DNA from: Oreohelix idahoensis
Taxonomy: Eukaryota > Mollusca > Gastropoda > Stylommatophora > Oreohelicidae
Assembly (NCBI GenBank): GCA_024509875.1
Contig: JAMPIV010006387.1
Coordinates: 1 to 64,000 of the forward strand
DNA length: 64,000 nucleotides
Direction of reading: 5' to 3'
Positions 10,547 through 21,137 of this stretch are shown piece after piece. Position 1 is the first letter of the stretch. Every line of letters starts with the position of its first letter. The notes under the pieces were generated by a model. The model had not been told where the DNA came from, did no database searches, and was given only the letters and a program-made list of their open reading frames with translations. Made by a program: the position numbers and the translations under genes.

Positions 10547-13028
10547 ATGTTAGACAACATGTCTACATTTGAGCACTTTATTGAGCAGGGTAAATTGCTT
10601 GGGAAGACTGGTGATAAGTTAGAAGAATTTGCAACTGCTCGATATGATAAAGCAATGGAAGCTGAACAAAAGAAACTGCATATGGAAGCTGAACAAAAGA
10701 AACTGCAGATGCAGGTGGATGAAAAAAGATTCCAAATGGAAATGGAAAAAACAAAAAAGGGAATCAGAAGCTGAGGAAAGAAAACTCCAGCTAGAAGCTG
10801 AAAGATTTCAAAAAGAGGCTGAGAATAAAAGACTTGAAAAAGAGGCTGAAAATAAAAGACTTGAAAAAGAAGCTGAAAATGAAAGACTTCAAAAAGAGGC
10901 TCAGGCTGAGGAAAGAAGATTACAGAGAGAGTCTGATGAGAGGAAAGAGAAAGCAAAAATGGAACATGAAGAAAAGGTCTTAGCTTTAGAGTTGGAAAAA
11001 TTGAAATTGACGAGCATGAGTAATGGTAATGATTCAAACAAGGGTTCATCTTCTGGTAAGGCTAATAATGATACTTTTAAGATTAAGTTACCAACATTTA
11101 GTCCTTCCAGTGATGACATAATGTTCTATCTGGACAGATTTGAACAAGCATGTACAGCTCATAACATAGACAAAGCAAAATATGTTTATCAGTTATCAGG
11201 GATACTGACAGGTAAAGCTCTAAGTATATTAAATATGGTGGATGAACCTGACAAGAACAATTATGAGGTTGTCAGGGCCGCTTTGTTAAAGAAATATCAG
11301 CTTAACGAAGACGGCTATCGTCTACAATTTAAAAACATGTTACCTGAAAATGGAGTTGAATTCTCCGAGTTTATTGCAAGAATACGCATTACTTTCTCAC
11401 GATGGGTTGAACTATCTAAGACGGAAAAAACTTATGAAGGACTTATGGACTTAATACTTAGAGACAAAGTCATGTCGTCTGTCAATGAGTCTTTCCTTGC
11501 TTTCCTTCATGAACGTAAACCTAAAACAATAAAAGAAATGGAAGATTTCTGTTGCCAATACGTAACTGCGCACCCACACATAACCATGGGTAACTCTAAG
11601 GTGAAAGAAGGTTTACCAGTTGCTTCGGCAGCTCCGTATGGCCAAAACTTTGCTCGTAGATTCCAACAAAATTTTGATAGAAAGAGTAGCGGTAATTTCT
11701 GTCAAAATCATGGAAATCAATTTCATGGTGATTCTTCTTCGAAGAATTGGAGACAGCCTGATAGTACTCGTTACTATCACCCTAATAATTATAAGCATTT
11801 CAAAAGAGGATATGGTAATAGAGGTTATTCCTGCCGAAGACCTCAGAACCAAACAAATAGATGTTCGCATCAATGTGAACATGATAGTAATCATGGAAAC
11901 TGGAATTCGAACCAGGATAACAATTACAATAGAGACAATAATAACTGCAGAGATAATAATAACTCTGATAACTTCAGAGGTAATAATAGTCGGGGTAGAT
12001 CTCAACACAAAAAAAAGAGATATCAGCAGGCTAATGCTGTACAACAGGAAACTGAGGGAGCCTGTAATCATGTTGTTGATAGTAAAAACTTTGACGCTGT
12101 CACTGGTTCTGCTTTTGACTTTGAGAGAGCAAACAAATGCCCCCAATGCAGTACTTTATTCGAACCGGGTACCATAACTACTTTGAGTTGTGGTCACCCA
12201 CTTCCCGCTCTTCCTGCTGCTGTTGCGCATGACGGGAGGGGTTCTTTAATTCTACATAAGGGTCTTGTTAATGATACTCCGGTCTCACTACTTTTCGATT
12301 CCGGATGCACCACTATTGGTGTTAGACAATCGCTTGTAGATCCATCTTGTGCTACAGGAAGGGTTATTAAATGTGTCACATTTGGCGGCACTCTAGAAAA
12401 ATATCCTACTGCTGTAATTCGCATTGCCACTCCTTTCTTTACTGGAGATGTGCATGCTTGTCTCTTACCTAATCCTATTGCGGACCTTATTATTGGTCGT
12501 ATTCACGGAGTTAGGGAGTGTACCCCACAGCAGATTGCTGCTTGGGAAGATAATAACATGCAAGCTACAAATGCAGTAGTTACAAGAGCACAAGCTCTAC
12601 AAACACCCGAAACTTCACTGAATAGTGATAATGAAGTTGATAGCCAAGATAGTCACTTAGTAATCACTCGTGACTCTTTCATAAAATTGCAAGAAGAAGA
12701 TCCTTCTTTAAAAAAATTCTTCGTTCTTGCGAAGAAAGGTGATCCGAATCAGGATACAAATAGAAAATCTTGGATTGCAATGAGAAACGGCGTACTTGTA
12801 CGTATGGTACAAGATTCGACTACGTCGGCACATTCGCAAATTCTTGTTCCCAAGAGCATGAGAGTGCAAATATTACAACATGCTCATGACTCGCAATGTG
12901 CTGGACATATGGGTTTTTCCCGTACGAAGTCGAGAGTCCTTGCGGCTTTCTTTTGGCCTTTTGTCAATAAGGACATTCGTATTTCCTGCCTGCCGATCAT
13001 GCAAGGTATGTCAGGAGGTCAAATCTAG
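10547..13028 (+). CDS. inner element gag, protease and start of integrase (one frame break)
   Basis: The gag start lies at 10,547 or 10,559 (MSTFEHFIEQ). An indel in an A-run near 10,750-10,760 moves the product into the frame that runs from there to 13,028. Domains in order: charged coiled coil (to about 11,010); a capsid-like segment from about 11,080 to 11,590, whose end (LRDKVMSSVNESFLAFL to FCCQYVTAHP) resembles the SCAN domain; an N/R/G-rich basic stretch (11,640-12,030) without a CCHC knuckle; CPQC...CGH (about 12,138-12,197); retropepsin with LLFDSGCTTIGV (about 12,285-12,320) and DLIIGRIHGV; then the H-H half of the integrase zinc domain (about 12,870-12,915). The frame is lost at about 12,985 next to a short tandem TGCC duplication. 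Confidence 0.85.
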
Positions 13029-15483
13029 AGGACCACGACATGCTGCGCCTATCCAGGCTGCTGACATTCCTATTCGGCCGTTTCAGAAAATGGCCATAGA
13101 TATTATTGGCCCTTTTAAGGTCAAGTCGGCCAGAGGACATCAGTTTATCCTTACATGTGTCGATATGTGCACACGTTGGCCAGAGGCTATTCCTCTTAAG
13201 AGCATATCTACTACAGATATCGCAGATGCTCTTTGGTTGATATTTTCTCGCTTGGGGTTCCCCAGAGAAATATTGTCAGACCATGGCACTCAACTCATAT
13301 CTGACACTATGTCACAGGTAATGTCTACCTTACATATTGAACGATCTCTCAGTAGTATCTACCATCCTATGTCTAATGGGTTAGTTGAGCGTCTGAATAG
13401 AACGCTCAAGACTTTGCTTGGTAAGATAACTGAAGATCATCCTCAAGATTGGGACAGGGTTTTACCCGCGGCTCTCTTTGCCTATAGAGAAGTCCCTAAT
13501 GAACACACAGGATTTTCTCCCTTCGAACTTGTCTTTGGCGCGCGTCCACGCGGCCCTATGTCTTTATTACACGATCTCATCACTGCCGATGATATTAGCG
13601 ATGAAACTCAATCCTCATATGAGTATGTCATTGCTCTTAGACAAAAGATCATTGAGGCATGTAAGCTAGCAACTGCTTCATCAGAAATTGCTAAAGAGAA
13701 GGCAAGACAGTTTGCTAACAAGAATAGATGTCTACGACAACTTTGTCCAGGTGACAAAGCATTCGTCCTACTCCCCAGTAGGGAAAATAGACTTCTTATT
13801 GCATGGAAAGGTCCGTATGCAATAGTCTCTCGGAGTTCCGATGTTGACTATGTGGTCGATATTGATGGAAAGCATAAAACTTTCCACATAAACATGCTTT
13901 CGGAATTTCACGAACGTCCGGACTATTTGCTGCCTATTTTCCAGGCAACGGATGATGCTCCTGCACCTCACGGTCATTATTCATCCCTGTCTGTCATACA
14001 GGATGAGGAATCTACCTTCTCTGATGTTAATCTTCCCCTTCCAGTGGTTCCATTACATTCCACGGAATCTTGGAAAAACGTTTCTGTTTCTCCTAATCTT
14101 TCTGGTGACGAACATCGACAAGTCTCGTCGATGTTACAAACATTTCAGGATGTTCTCACTGACATTCCTGGACACACAGATGTCATAGAACATGACATAA
14201 TTCTTACCGACAATAATCCAATTAGGGTTAGGCCTTATCCTATTCCTATACACTTTCAGTCGCAAGTGGAAAAGGAATTGGATGAAATGATTCAATTAAA
14301 TATAATTGAACCATCGACTTCACCATATTCTTCTTCCATGGTTATTGTCCGGAAGAAGGATAAGAACATACGAATTTGTGTTGATTATCGCAAATTGAAT
14401 CAGGTCACAAAGTTCGATGCTGAACCGATGCCTTTGTTAGAAGATCTACTGATTAGACTTTCTAATTCTAGATTCTTCACTAAACTTGACTTGTCTAAAG
14501 GTTATTGGCAAGTGCCTTTAGCAGAGCATGCCAAACCTCTTACTGCTTTTTCTACACCTAGGGGTCTATTTCAATGGAATGTTATGCCTTTTGGTCTCAT
14601 GAACGCCCCTGCCACTTTCGTTCGCATGATGCGTCGAATTCTGTCACATCGTTCGGATGTCATCGCATACTTAGATGACATCTGTCTCTTCAGTGATACC
14701 TGGGAAGATCACTATTTAGGGTTATATGACTTACTGTCCACTCTACGTGAGAATAATTTGACAGCGAAACCTTCTAAAGCTTTTGTTGGTTTTGGTGAAA
14801 TCTCTTTCCTGGGTCATCGTGTTGGTCATGGTCTCTTGAAGACAGAAGACCACAATACTTCCAAAATACTGAACATCTCTGTTCCTAAAACGAAGAAACA
14901 AGTTAGGAGTCTCTTAGGTTTAATTCAATTTTATGGGAGATTTATTCCAAATTTATCTTCGATCATGGCACCTCTCTCAACATTGTTGAAGAAAGGTTCG
15001 CCTAATCTGGTCCGTTGGTCTGAAGAATGCCAATCTTCACTAGACCAAATCAAGAATATATTTTCTTCTCCTCCCATCTTAAGATTACCTACTCTTGATA
15101 GGACTTTTGTTCTTCGGAGTGATGCTTCATCCACTGGGATTGGAGCAGCACTGATGCAAGAATATGCAAATACTCTGCATCCTGTTATGTACATTTCTAG
15201 AAAACTAAATGCGGCAGAGAGGAACTACTCGGTTTTAGACCGTGAGTTGTTAGCGATGGTTTGGTCAATTCTAAAGCTACAAAGATTCCTCCTGGGCGCA
15301 CATTTCATTCTAGAGACTGATCAGAAAGCTCTTACAGCTATTCAGACTAAGAATTTGAAGAGTTCGAGATCCACTCGATATGCTATAGCTCTTCAACCTT
15401 TTCACTTCACGGTACGAGCTATCCGTGGTGCGGATAATGTGATGGCTGACATTTTGTCTAGATGCCCACATGACTCCAACTAA
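12880..15483 (+). CDS. inner element integrase, RT and RNase H
   Basis: The real product enters this frame near 12,985; earlier codons are the wrong frame of the preceding domain. Domains: the CRSC pair of the HHCC zinc finger (about 12,993); an integrase core with D in AIDIIGP (about 13,097), D in LSDHGTQ (about 13,275) and E in GLVERLNRT (about 13,385); a GPY/F module WKGPYAIVSR...INMLSEFH (13,800-13,915); RT with KLDLSKGYW (about 14,485), FGLMNAP and YLDD (about 14,670); RNase H with RSDAS, LDRELLAM and ETDQKAL (15,110-15,340). It ends at ILSRCPHDSN before a TAA. Integrase preceding RT in a Ty3/gypsy-type enzyme is the Gmr1 arrangement. RT and RNase H look intact. Confidence 0.93.
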   Translation: MLMTRNVLDIWVFPVRSRESLRLSFGLLSIRTFVFPACRSCKVCQEVKSRGPRHAAPIQAADIPIRPFQKMAIDIIGPFKVKSARGHQFILTCVDMCTRWPEAIPLKSISTTDIADALWLIFSRLGFPREILSDHGTQLISDTMSQVMSTLHIERSLSSIYHPMSNGLVERLNRTLKTLLGKITEDHPQDWDRVLPAALFAYREVPNEHTGFSPFELVFGARPRGPMSLLHDLITADDISDETQSSYEYVIALRQKIIEACKLATASSEIAKEKARQFANKNRCLRQLCPGDKAFVLLPSRENRLLIAWKGPYAIVSRSSDVDYVVDIDGKHKTFHINMLSEFHERPDYLLPIFQATDDAPAPHGHYSSLSVIQDEESTFSDVNLPLPVVPLHSTESWKNVSVSPNLSGDEHRQVSSMLQTFQDVLTDIPGHTDVIEHDIILTDNNPIRVRPYPIPIHFQSQVEKELDEMIQLNIIEPSTSPYSSSMVIVRKKDKNIRICVDYRKLNQVTKFDAEPMPLLEDLLIRLSNSRFFTKLDLSKGYWQVPLAEHAKPLTAFSTPRGLFQWNVMPFGLMNAPATFVRMMRRILSHRSDVIAYLDDICLFSDTWEDHYLGLYDLLSTLRENNLTAKPSKAFVGFGEISFLGHRVGHGLLKTEDHNTSKILNISVPKTKKQVRSLLGLIQFYGRFIPNLSSIMAPLSTLLKKGSPNLVRWSEECQSSLDQIKNIFSSPPILRLPTLDRTFVLRSDASSTGIGAALMQEYANTLHPVMYISRKLNAAERNYSVLDRELLAMVWSILKLQRFLLGAHFILETDQKALTAIQTKNLKSSRSTRYAIALQPFHFTVRAIRGADNVMADILSRCPHDSN

Positions 15484-16251
15484 TACTTCTGTCCTATATT
15501 TCCATATATTACAGAGTCATAACACACCTATATTTCTACAATAGATTAGCACATCTGTACTTACTTTATATGTACACACTATCGTGCTTTGTTGTCATCT
15601 TCTTCTGTTCGTTTTTTAAGATGATAGAGGAGGACTGAGTAGTTAATATAAGGGCCGTTAGTTTACTAAACAGCCACAATTATTAATAATGTATTGTACC
15701 TTATGAAGCATATTAGTTATTAATTAGCATTATATTGCTTGTACTTTCTCAGAATGTCATTGTTGAGCTGAGGACTTACCTTACTAGTATCAAGCATGAC
15801 GAGTTCTAGATTGTGTACTTACCCTCGGAATACCAGAGCATATGTCCTGGATCGTCATGTAGTTTAACTTTACTATGTACTTATGTCATTACATGTCAAA
15901 GAATGTACTATTTAAATTTTCCTATCAGATTTGTACATCCATTTTTAAAGACAATATTAGAGTATGCTGTTTAATGATGATTATGGTAACTTGCATACGT
16001 ATATTGTGTTTACATGCTAACGTGATGTGTGTTGGTGACACCTCCCCGATGTGAATATTTTTTGAGACATATTTATTTTTCTGTTGAGGTATATCCTCAC
16101 CAGACACTCTATATTTAGCCTCATGTTAGGCAATTTAATTAATTATCAGCGCATAATTCGTGCGTTTTGAGCCGCTTATCGCATGCTCTTTGATATTTAA
16201 AAAAAAAAATATGTTCCACATTTTTTTTTTTATCGGGAGGAGGTGGTGATA
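15484..16251 (+). other. inner element 3' non-coding region and polypurine tract
   Basis: About 770 bp between the RNase H stop and the 3' LTR. No coding signal. The last bases before the LTR, CGGGAGGAGGTGGTGATA (16,234-16,251), are purine-rich and fit the plus-strand primer. A-runs and T-runs lie at 16,200-16,232. Confidence 0.65.
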
Positions 16252-17329
16252 TGTTGCGTGATAAATTCTCGCAACATCGTTTTATTACAATATCTATTTT
16301 ATAACGCAAGGGCAACAACTGCTTGAAATTTATAGTCACTTTTCTCGGTAAGCATTTGTCTTCTCGCGTTGGTATTGAATGCAGTTAAGTTTTGAGCTGT
16401 GGTCTTTTTGCGCTGGACTGCGCATGACTGGTCTTGTTTTTTGGTCGATCGGTTTCCGCCCACCACTAGTGGAGTGAGCGATTTGAATGGCGAAAGAGAT
16501 GCCTCGTTGAAGAGGGGATCTCCGCTATTTTTTGTTCTGTCAGGGATGTGTAGTCCTCTTAATGGATATTTCGTTTATTCGAGATAATACCTCTAGTGTT
16601 TCCCACATGTCGGGAGGCGTGATATTTCTGTGTATTTCCTGAAGGCAAGGTAAATTGACTTTTTCATTAACTCTATCGATTTTGGGTCGTGAGCGATTTC
16701 GATTCATAGCCTGTCTTCGAAAGTCGTCGTCACGAGATGTTTTTCCCAGCTCACATGTCGCTGTATTGTACTGCATCGGTTGATGCATGTCCCAAGGACC
16801 ATTACTTGCTACTTTGTTAAATGAACTAGGTTTGGAAAACCTTTATTATCTAGAGGATATTTTTGAGGACATTATTTATACTTCGGCAGACGTGTCTGTC
16901 TTGCTGAAGTCAGACTAAGGAGAGTGAACTGATCTCATACATCTGGTTATCTCCTGGCTGTTATAGAAAAGGATGGAGTTTTTCACCTGACTACATTTAC
17001 AGCACTATGAAATATAACATGCATCTGACTCATCATTGTAATGCTGTCTACCGTCTATTGCTGTATTGAATGTTGCTGTGATAATGACTGTTTGATGTGC
17101 CTACATATTCGCGTAACCATTTTGTCACTGTGGCGTCCACAATAAATAATGAAGAAAAACGTCAACGGCTGTTACAAGAATCATTGACTTTATACGTCGT
17201 GAGTTTACTGACGTTCTATGTGGATTGCCCTGTTATTTTTGTATGAACATTGTTTGACTGAACACATCTGCACACTACACAAAACCAGACATGCGGATAC
17301 CATCCATCATCATATGGCATCACGCATCA
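16252..17329 (+). repeat. inner element 3' LTR
   Basis: 1,078 bp copy of 8,033-9,110 ending in GCATCA. It is followed by the target duplication ATAAC (17,330-17,334), after which the outer LTR resumes with GTCAGGCATG. Confidence 0.93.
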
Positions 17330-17334
17330 ATAAC

Positions 17335-18496
17335 GTCAGGCATGTCAATCAGGCCTGCTGTGAACTGAAGTAAACTGTAAGGCAGATGGTACAGTTTAAC
17401 ATATTTTATTTGACGGTATAAGTTTAACAATACGAGACAATGTTCTTGACGGATAACATCAACATGGAGGCATAGTAATGATGTTCATGACGAAAATTAT
17501 ATACATCTATGATGGTGGTTACACCCGTGTGTTGCCGGGGCCCGAAAGGGGAGCAAAGAATAGTAACACTGCACCCTACCACGCATGTCGTAAAAAGCGA
17601 CTAAGGAGGGTTGGGCATGGGGCTGTTTACCCCATCCCGTAAAAACTTCGCACAGTGGGCTGATCACCTGCTTGCCAACCAATCTGATTACGGAAACAAC
17701 GATAGATTGTTTGGTCTGTTTCTGTTCCACAAAGACGCCACTAGGCGTGGTGGAAACAGCGATAGATTGATCAATTTGTTGTTGCCCTAAGACGCCACTA
17801 GGCGTACTGGCCACATACTGCTTTGCCGGTTGGTGGCTAAGGATGGAAGAAGAAGAATGATGGTGGTTAGGTATTGTGGCAGATCCCTTTCAAACATCTT
17901 CCTTACATTCAATTAATAAGAATCCAATAATGTTCATGTTATGTTTGAACAGTAATCTAATGTCCGTTGACCTTGTCTGAGGACATCCAACTAAGTACGG
18001 ATTCTCATACCACCGAATCCCGCATTCATCTAACAAAAGACTGTCTTGATCCAAGACTTCAGTACTTACAACGTAAGTTCAAAATATAATAACAATGGCG
18101 TAGATATGAAGATACATCTGGGTTAGTACTTAGTCGCCTAAAATTACAGGTTTGAATATGCTAATCATACAATACGACGGGGCGACAACTTACATATTAC
18201 TTCCAATATTGGCTTCGACCTGAAGACCAATATTGTAACAAACGAATGGCTTCCACAGACTTGCCACGATAAACGAAATATTCCACGGACATATCATCCG
18301 GACTGCCCCTTTCAGATCATGACGTAGGACTCTCTCCTAAAACTAGGTTACCCGTGCGTACAGAGTAACACATACTCTACATTGTGCACGTCGGTGCGTG
18401 AATAAATCGCACGTACAAATAATATAACTATATCAAGACTGATGCGTACATTGGCAGGACCGACGACTACCCCCCTAGGTGAAAACGTACGCAACA
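17335..18496 (-). repeat. outer element, right LTR, remaining piece
   Basis: Continues the alignment with the left LTR (about 896-1,905). It is interrupted at 17,521-17,856 by a retroposon. Relative to the left copy it lacks about 200 bp at about 18,131 (TTAGTACTT joined to AGTCGCC). It ends GCAACA and is followed by CTAAT (18,497-18,501). Confidence 0.87.
17521..17856 (+). mobile_element. short retroposon (SINE or truncated LINE 3' end)
   Basis: 336-bp insert present in the right outer LTR and absent from the left one. It is flanked by a 12-bp duplication ATGATGGTGGTT (17,509-17,520 and 17,857-17,868) and ends in an AGAAGAAGAA tail. The long target duplication and the simple-repeat tail indicate target-primed reverse transcription. 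Internal words GCAAAGAATAGTAACACTG and CATGTCGTAAAAAGCGAC recur at about 48,230-48,400, so it is a dispersed family. No coding capacity and no clear pol III boxes. Confidence 0.75.
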
Positions 18497-18589
18497 CTAA
18501 TATTGTTGAATTAGGATTGTCAAATCCTCAACCGATCTCTTACTACTGAATGCTCCTATGTCACCCAATTTTGCCTTATCGCCCCCTTG

Positions 18590-18840
18590 ACCCTAATGAC
18601 ACTGCAATTGATGAATCATCAAGGCTAAGATTGCTGGAGTTTGGCATTAGGCATAAGACTGGCAGAGATGAATGTATTAGAGAATGCATCTGGCATATCA
18701 GCGCAACAGGACCAATTAGCATTCATACCCTTTGACATTTGCAGAGGGAGACTGGGCACCTATGGGTTTGCCCAGAGTGCAATGATGTTGATTCTGAACA
18801 ACAATAACAACAACAATAACAATAACAACAACAATAACTA
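18590..18840 (+). mobile_element. LINE 3' end (RNase H-bearing family) with AAC tail
   Basis: Translates as AIDESSRLRLLEFGIRHKTG and GRDECIR, then with frame shifts to a C-terminal part. It ends in an (AAC/AAT)n tail at about 18,797-18,840. The same peptide occurs in the minus-strand copy at 49,042-49,450 (AIDESSRLSLQEFGIRRKTG). This is the region after RNase H in an I/Jockey-like LINE. The copy is 5'-truncated and dead. Confidence 0.72.
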
Positions 18841-18979
18841 TTGTGGACCATTTATCATTTATGATTGACCCCAGTTAATTTGAAATGGGACACGGTTTCC
18901 AGCAGATATCCATTTGTGATAATATTTGACTGTATTCCCTGTGGATTATTGTCATTACTGGTATATTCAGCATTGATCT

Positions 18980-19495
18980 CAAGGAAAAATTATATGTAAA
19001 ATGGGATGTGCAGAAGTTCTTGGAAAAAGAAGAACTCCAGCACAAAGCATGGGTAAAAGAAACCAAAAATAAGATAAAGGAAAGTGAAAAACAAAATGCT
19101 GATTTATAATGAAGCAAATAGAGAAGTTCCAGAGCTAGGCTCATGAAATATACATGGAAGAAAAATAATGAAGTTAGAAGAAGCACGAAGATAGACAAGA
19201 CAAAATATACTGACACGTTGACAAAGGAGGCAGAAGTAGCTGCAGCCCAATGGACACTTGAGGAATCTGTGTAACACTGCTAAGAAGGTAAGAGGGATAA
19301 TTTCAGCAATCATTCAAAGAAGCTAACAGTGAAATATAAGCAGTCAAATGGCCTTACCAAAAACATAAATTGATAAATGTTTACCAACATAAAAGAAAAA
19401 AATGAAGACATAGATAAAACATCAAAGAACTTCTCAACAGACCAGCTCCAGAAGATCTTCCACACATCCAGCCAGCAGAAAATAGATGGTGATTA
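18980..19495 (+). mobile_element. LINE internal fragment (between endonuclease and RT)
   Basis: In broken + frames it gives DVQKFLEKEELQHKAW, TKYTDTLTKEAEVAAAQW and LLNRPAPEDLPHIQPAENRW. These are typical of the linker before RT in a widespread APE-type LINE. The match stops at about 19,495, where minus-strand LINE sequence begins. The C-terminal end of what may be the same element resumes at 21,138. The RT core between them is missing. Confidence 0.65.
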
Positions 19496-20815
19496 ATTGT
19501 CCTCATTATCTCTCCCTTGTCCATACCCAGTGCACCTACTGTAGGTGCTCTTGAAGCTAGTCTATCAGCTCTTTCATTGCCGTGAACCCCTACATGACCA
19601 GGACAGTAGATCCACACAAGTTCTTGAAGATTCGGGGCTTCTATAGAGGTTTTCCATTCATGCCATAGCCATCTATTTTGAATCTTCCAAATCATGGACT
19701 GAGAGTATGACACAATAACTGCCCTTGTTAATGAAGTTTCAGACAACTACCTTAAAGCCGCAGTAGCTGCCTCTACCTCCATTCTCATGTTGGAGGTTGT
19801 TGTCAAGTAAGCCCCGCTGTGTTCAGCGACGATCCTACCCTTAACTCTAGCTGAGAAGCCCTATCCTGATATCTCACCACGGCCTATAGACCCATCAGTG
19901 TACACAATGGTATCATCATCCCCGGCATTATCATTTATCAGTTAATCAATTTTCAGCCCTGCTTTCCCCTTGACTCAGCTTACGCCATCCATGACACCCC
20001 CTCTTTATTCTTGCTCCCTTGATGTCAGCAATGTTGCTGTTGTAGGGGGTGTCTTTTGTCTGTGGTTACTGGCAAATAGGCTTTTACTTGAGCCATCACA
20101 TATCTGGATTTAATCGACAGCAATCCAAGCATGTACCATATCGTCACAATGGAGGTATCTCGTGTACAGCCCAAGACTAAACACATCCTTTCATTTTGAA
20201 TGCGTTCCAATTGTTCCATTTGCGATACTGTTCACTTTGCGATACTGACACCATGAGTATTCCCAGGCCATACTTGACTACTGACAAGACCAGATGATAA
20301 TATAGGAGAAACAGTAGTCTCTGCTCCAGGTGTGCAGCAGCCATTGTTTTTAAGGCTGCCAGGCCTCTCTTGCATTTCTGTATGATGTGATCAACATGGT
20401 ACTTGTATGATAGCCCACAATCGAAAGTAACTCCAGGGTATTTTAGCTTGTCATGCCTTTCAGTTTTCTGCCCACTGACAGTAATGTCTGGGATATCTGC
20501 TTTCAATATGGAGTTGTTCAAGGAGCATCACAGCACACATGCTTTGTCAGGATTGACCTTGGAATAGGTTTCCTCGCACCATTCAGAAAACGCCTGAAGA
20601 GTCTCGTGTATGCTTCTGACCATTTCTTGTCTGCCTGAGCCAATCCTGTAAATGAGTATGTCATCGGCAAAAGTTAATGTTCATCCCAGACTTGTTGGTT
20701 GAATTGCAGCTACTTTTGCTCCATAGGTGTTAAAAACACAGGTGACAGTGGAGAACTCTGAGGTAGTCCCAGGCAAATGTGCATTGGATCTAATCGACAG
20801 TAGAAGTCCTTGCTT
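19485..20815 (-). mobile_element. LINE RT and RNase H fragment
   Basis: Minus-strand frames show a GLPQ-type RT motif and FADDILIY (about 20,655-20,690), the RT thumb (LKYPGVTFD, about 20,430), LERIQNERMCLVLGCTRDTS (about 20,160-20,215) and an RNase H segment with VWIYCPGHVGVHGNERADRL (about 19,555-19,620). Several indels and stops break the frame. The CPGH...GNERAD motif is the RNase H end of I/Jockey-like LINEs. It belongs to the same family as the fragments at 18,590 and 49,042. Confidence 0.82.
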
Positions 20816-20817
20816 TT

Positions 20818-21137
20818 GTTGTTGTTGTTATTGATCTAGCGACACTTGGGCTCTCGCCCTTCGGCCCAATGCCATGTAGTGATATCATTATGTTTTTGCA
20901 AGTTGTTTTGTTTCTCCGTACAAGGTGTTCCACTTATCTGGCCTCGGAGTAAGGAACATTTTCCTAACATCATCGCGTGCTGGGCACTCAAAGAGGTGGT
21001 GGTCAACAGTTTCGTAGGGGTAGTTACATAGCTGGCACCCTGGAGAGTGTTGAGGTTGGATTCTGTTCAAGTGACTGTTGAGTGATATATGTTGTGTTCT
21101 GAGCTGAAAAATGGTGCTCTGATCCCTCCTTGATAGA
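20818..21137 (-). mobile_element. LINE 3' end with C-terminal zinc motif and AAC tail
   Basis: Minus-strand ORF (20,888-21,181) shows LRTQHISLNSHLNRI, then CQLCNYPYETVDHHLFEC. This is the CxxC...H...C motif found after RNase H in several LINE groups. The coding end runs to HWAEGRESKCR and then to an (AAC)n tail, seen as GTTGTTGTTGTT at about 20,818-20,829. The tail abuts the 5' end of the LINE fragment at 19,485-20,815. Confidence 0.72.

Larger units (their letters stand above)
8033..17329 (+). mobile_element. inner Gmr1-type Ty3/gypsy LTR retrotransposon, nearly complete
   Basis: 9,297 bp. Both LTRs are 1,078 bp and almost identical, begin TGTTGCG, end GCATCA, and are flanked by ATAAC (8,028-8,032; 17,330-17,334). 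The coding order is gag, protease, integrase, RT, RNase H. Integrase upstream of RT is the hallmark of the Gmr1 lineage, whereas most Ty3/gypsy elements have RT-RNase H-integrase. It sits inside the right LTR of the outer element, and the left LTR of that element preserves the empty target site. Few LTR differences point to a recent insertion, but two frame breaks (near 10,755 and 12,985) make this copy unable to produce its polyprotein in one frame. Confidence 0.93.
779..18496 (-). mobile_element. outer Ty3/gypsy-type LTR retrotransposon (nested, defective)
   Basis: Two related LTRs begin TGTTGG or TGTTAG and end GCAACA. They are flanked by the 5-bp duplication CTAAT (774-778 and 18,497-18,501). 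Coding is on the minus strand in the order small ORF, gag-like coiled coil, aspartic protease, RRM-like domain, RT C-terminal half, RNase H. Integrase and the RT N-terminal half are missing, so the element is not autonomous. Its right (5') LTR is interrupted by a complete + strand LTR element (8,033-17,329) and by a 336-bp retroposon (17,521-17,856). Protease and RT resemble the inner element closely enough to place both in one broad lineage. Confidence 0.88.

Noticed and set aside
17497..17814. 105-codon minus-strand ORF across the retroposon at 17,521
   Set aside because: It spans the insertion junction and has no similarity to a protein family. The insert is a non-coding retroposon.
18590..20815. 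Twin-priming inversion joining the + fragment at 18,590 with the minus RT/RNase H fragment
   Set aside because: The order and orientation do not fit a twin-primed insertion, and 640 bp of another LINE lie between.
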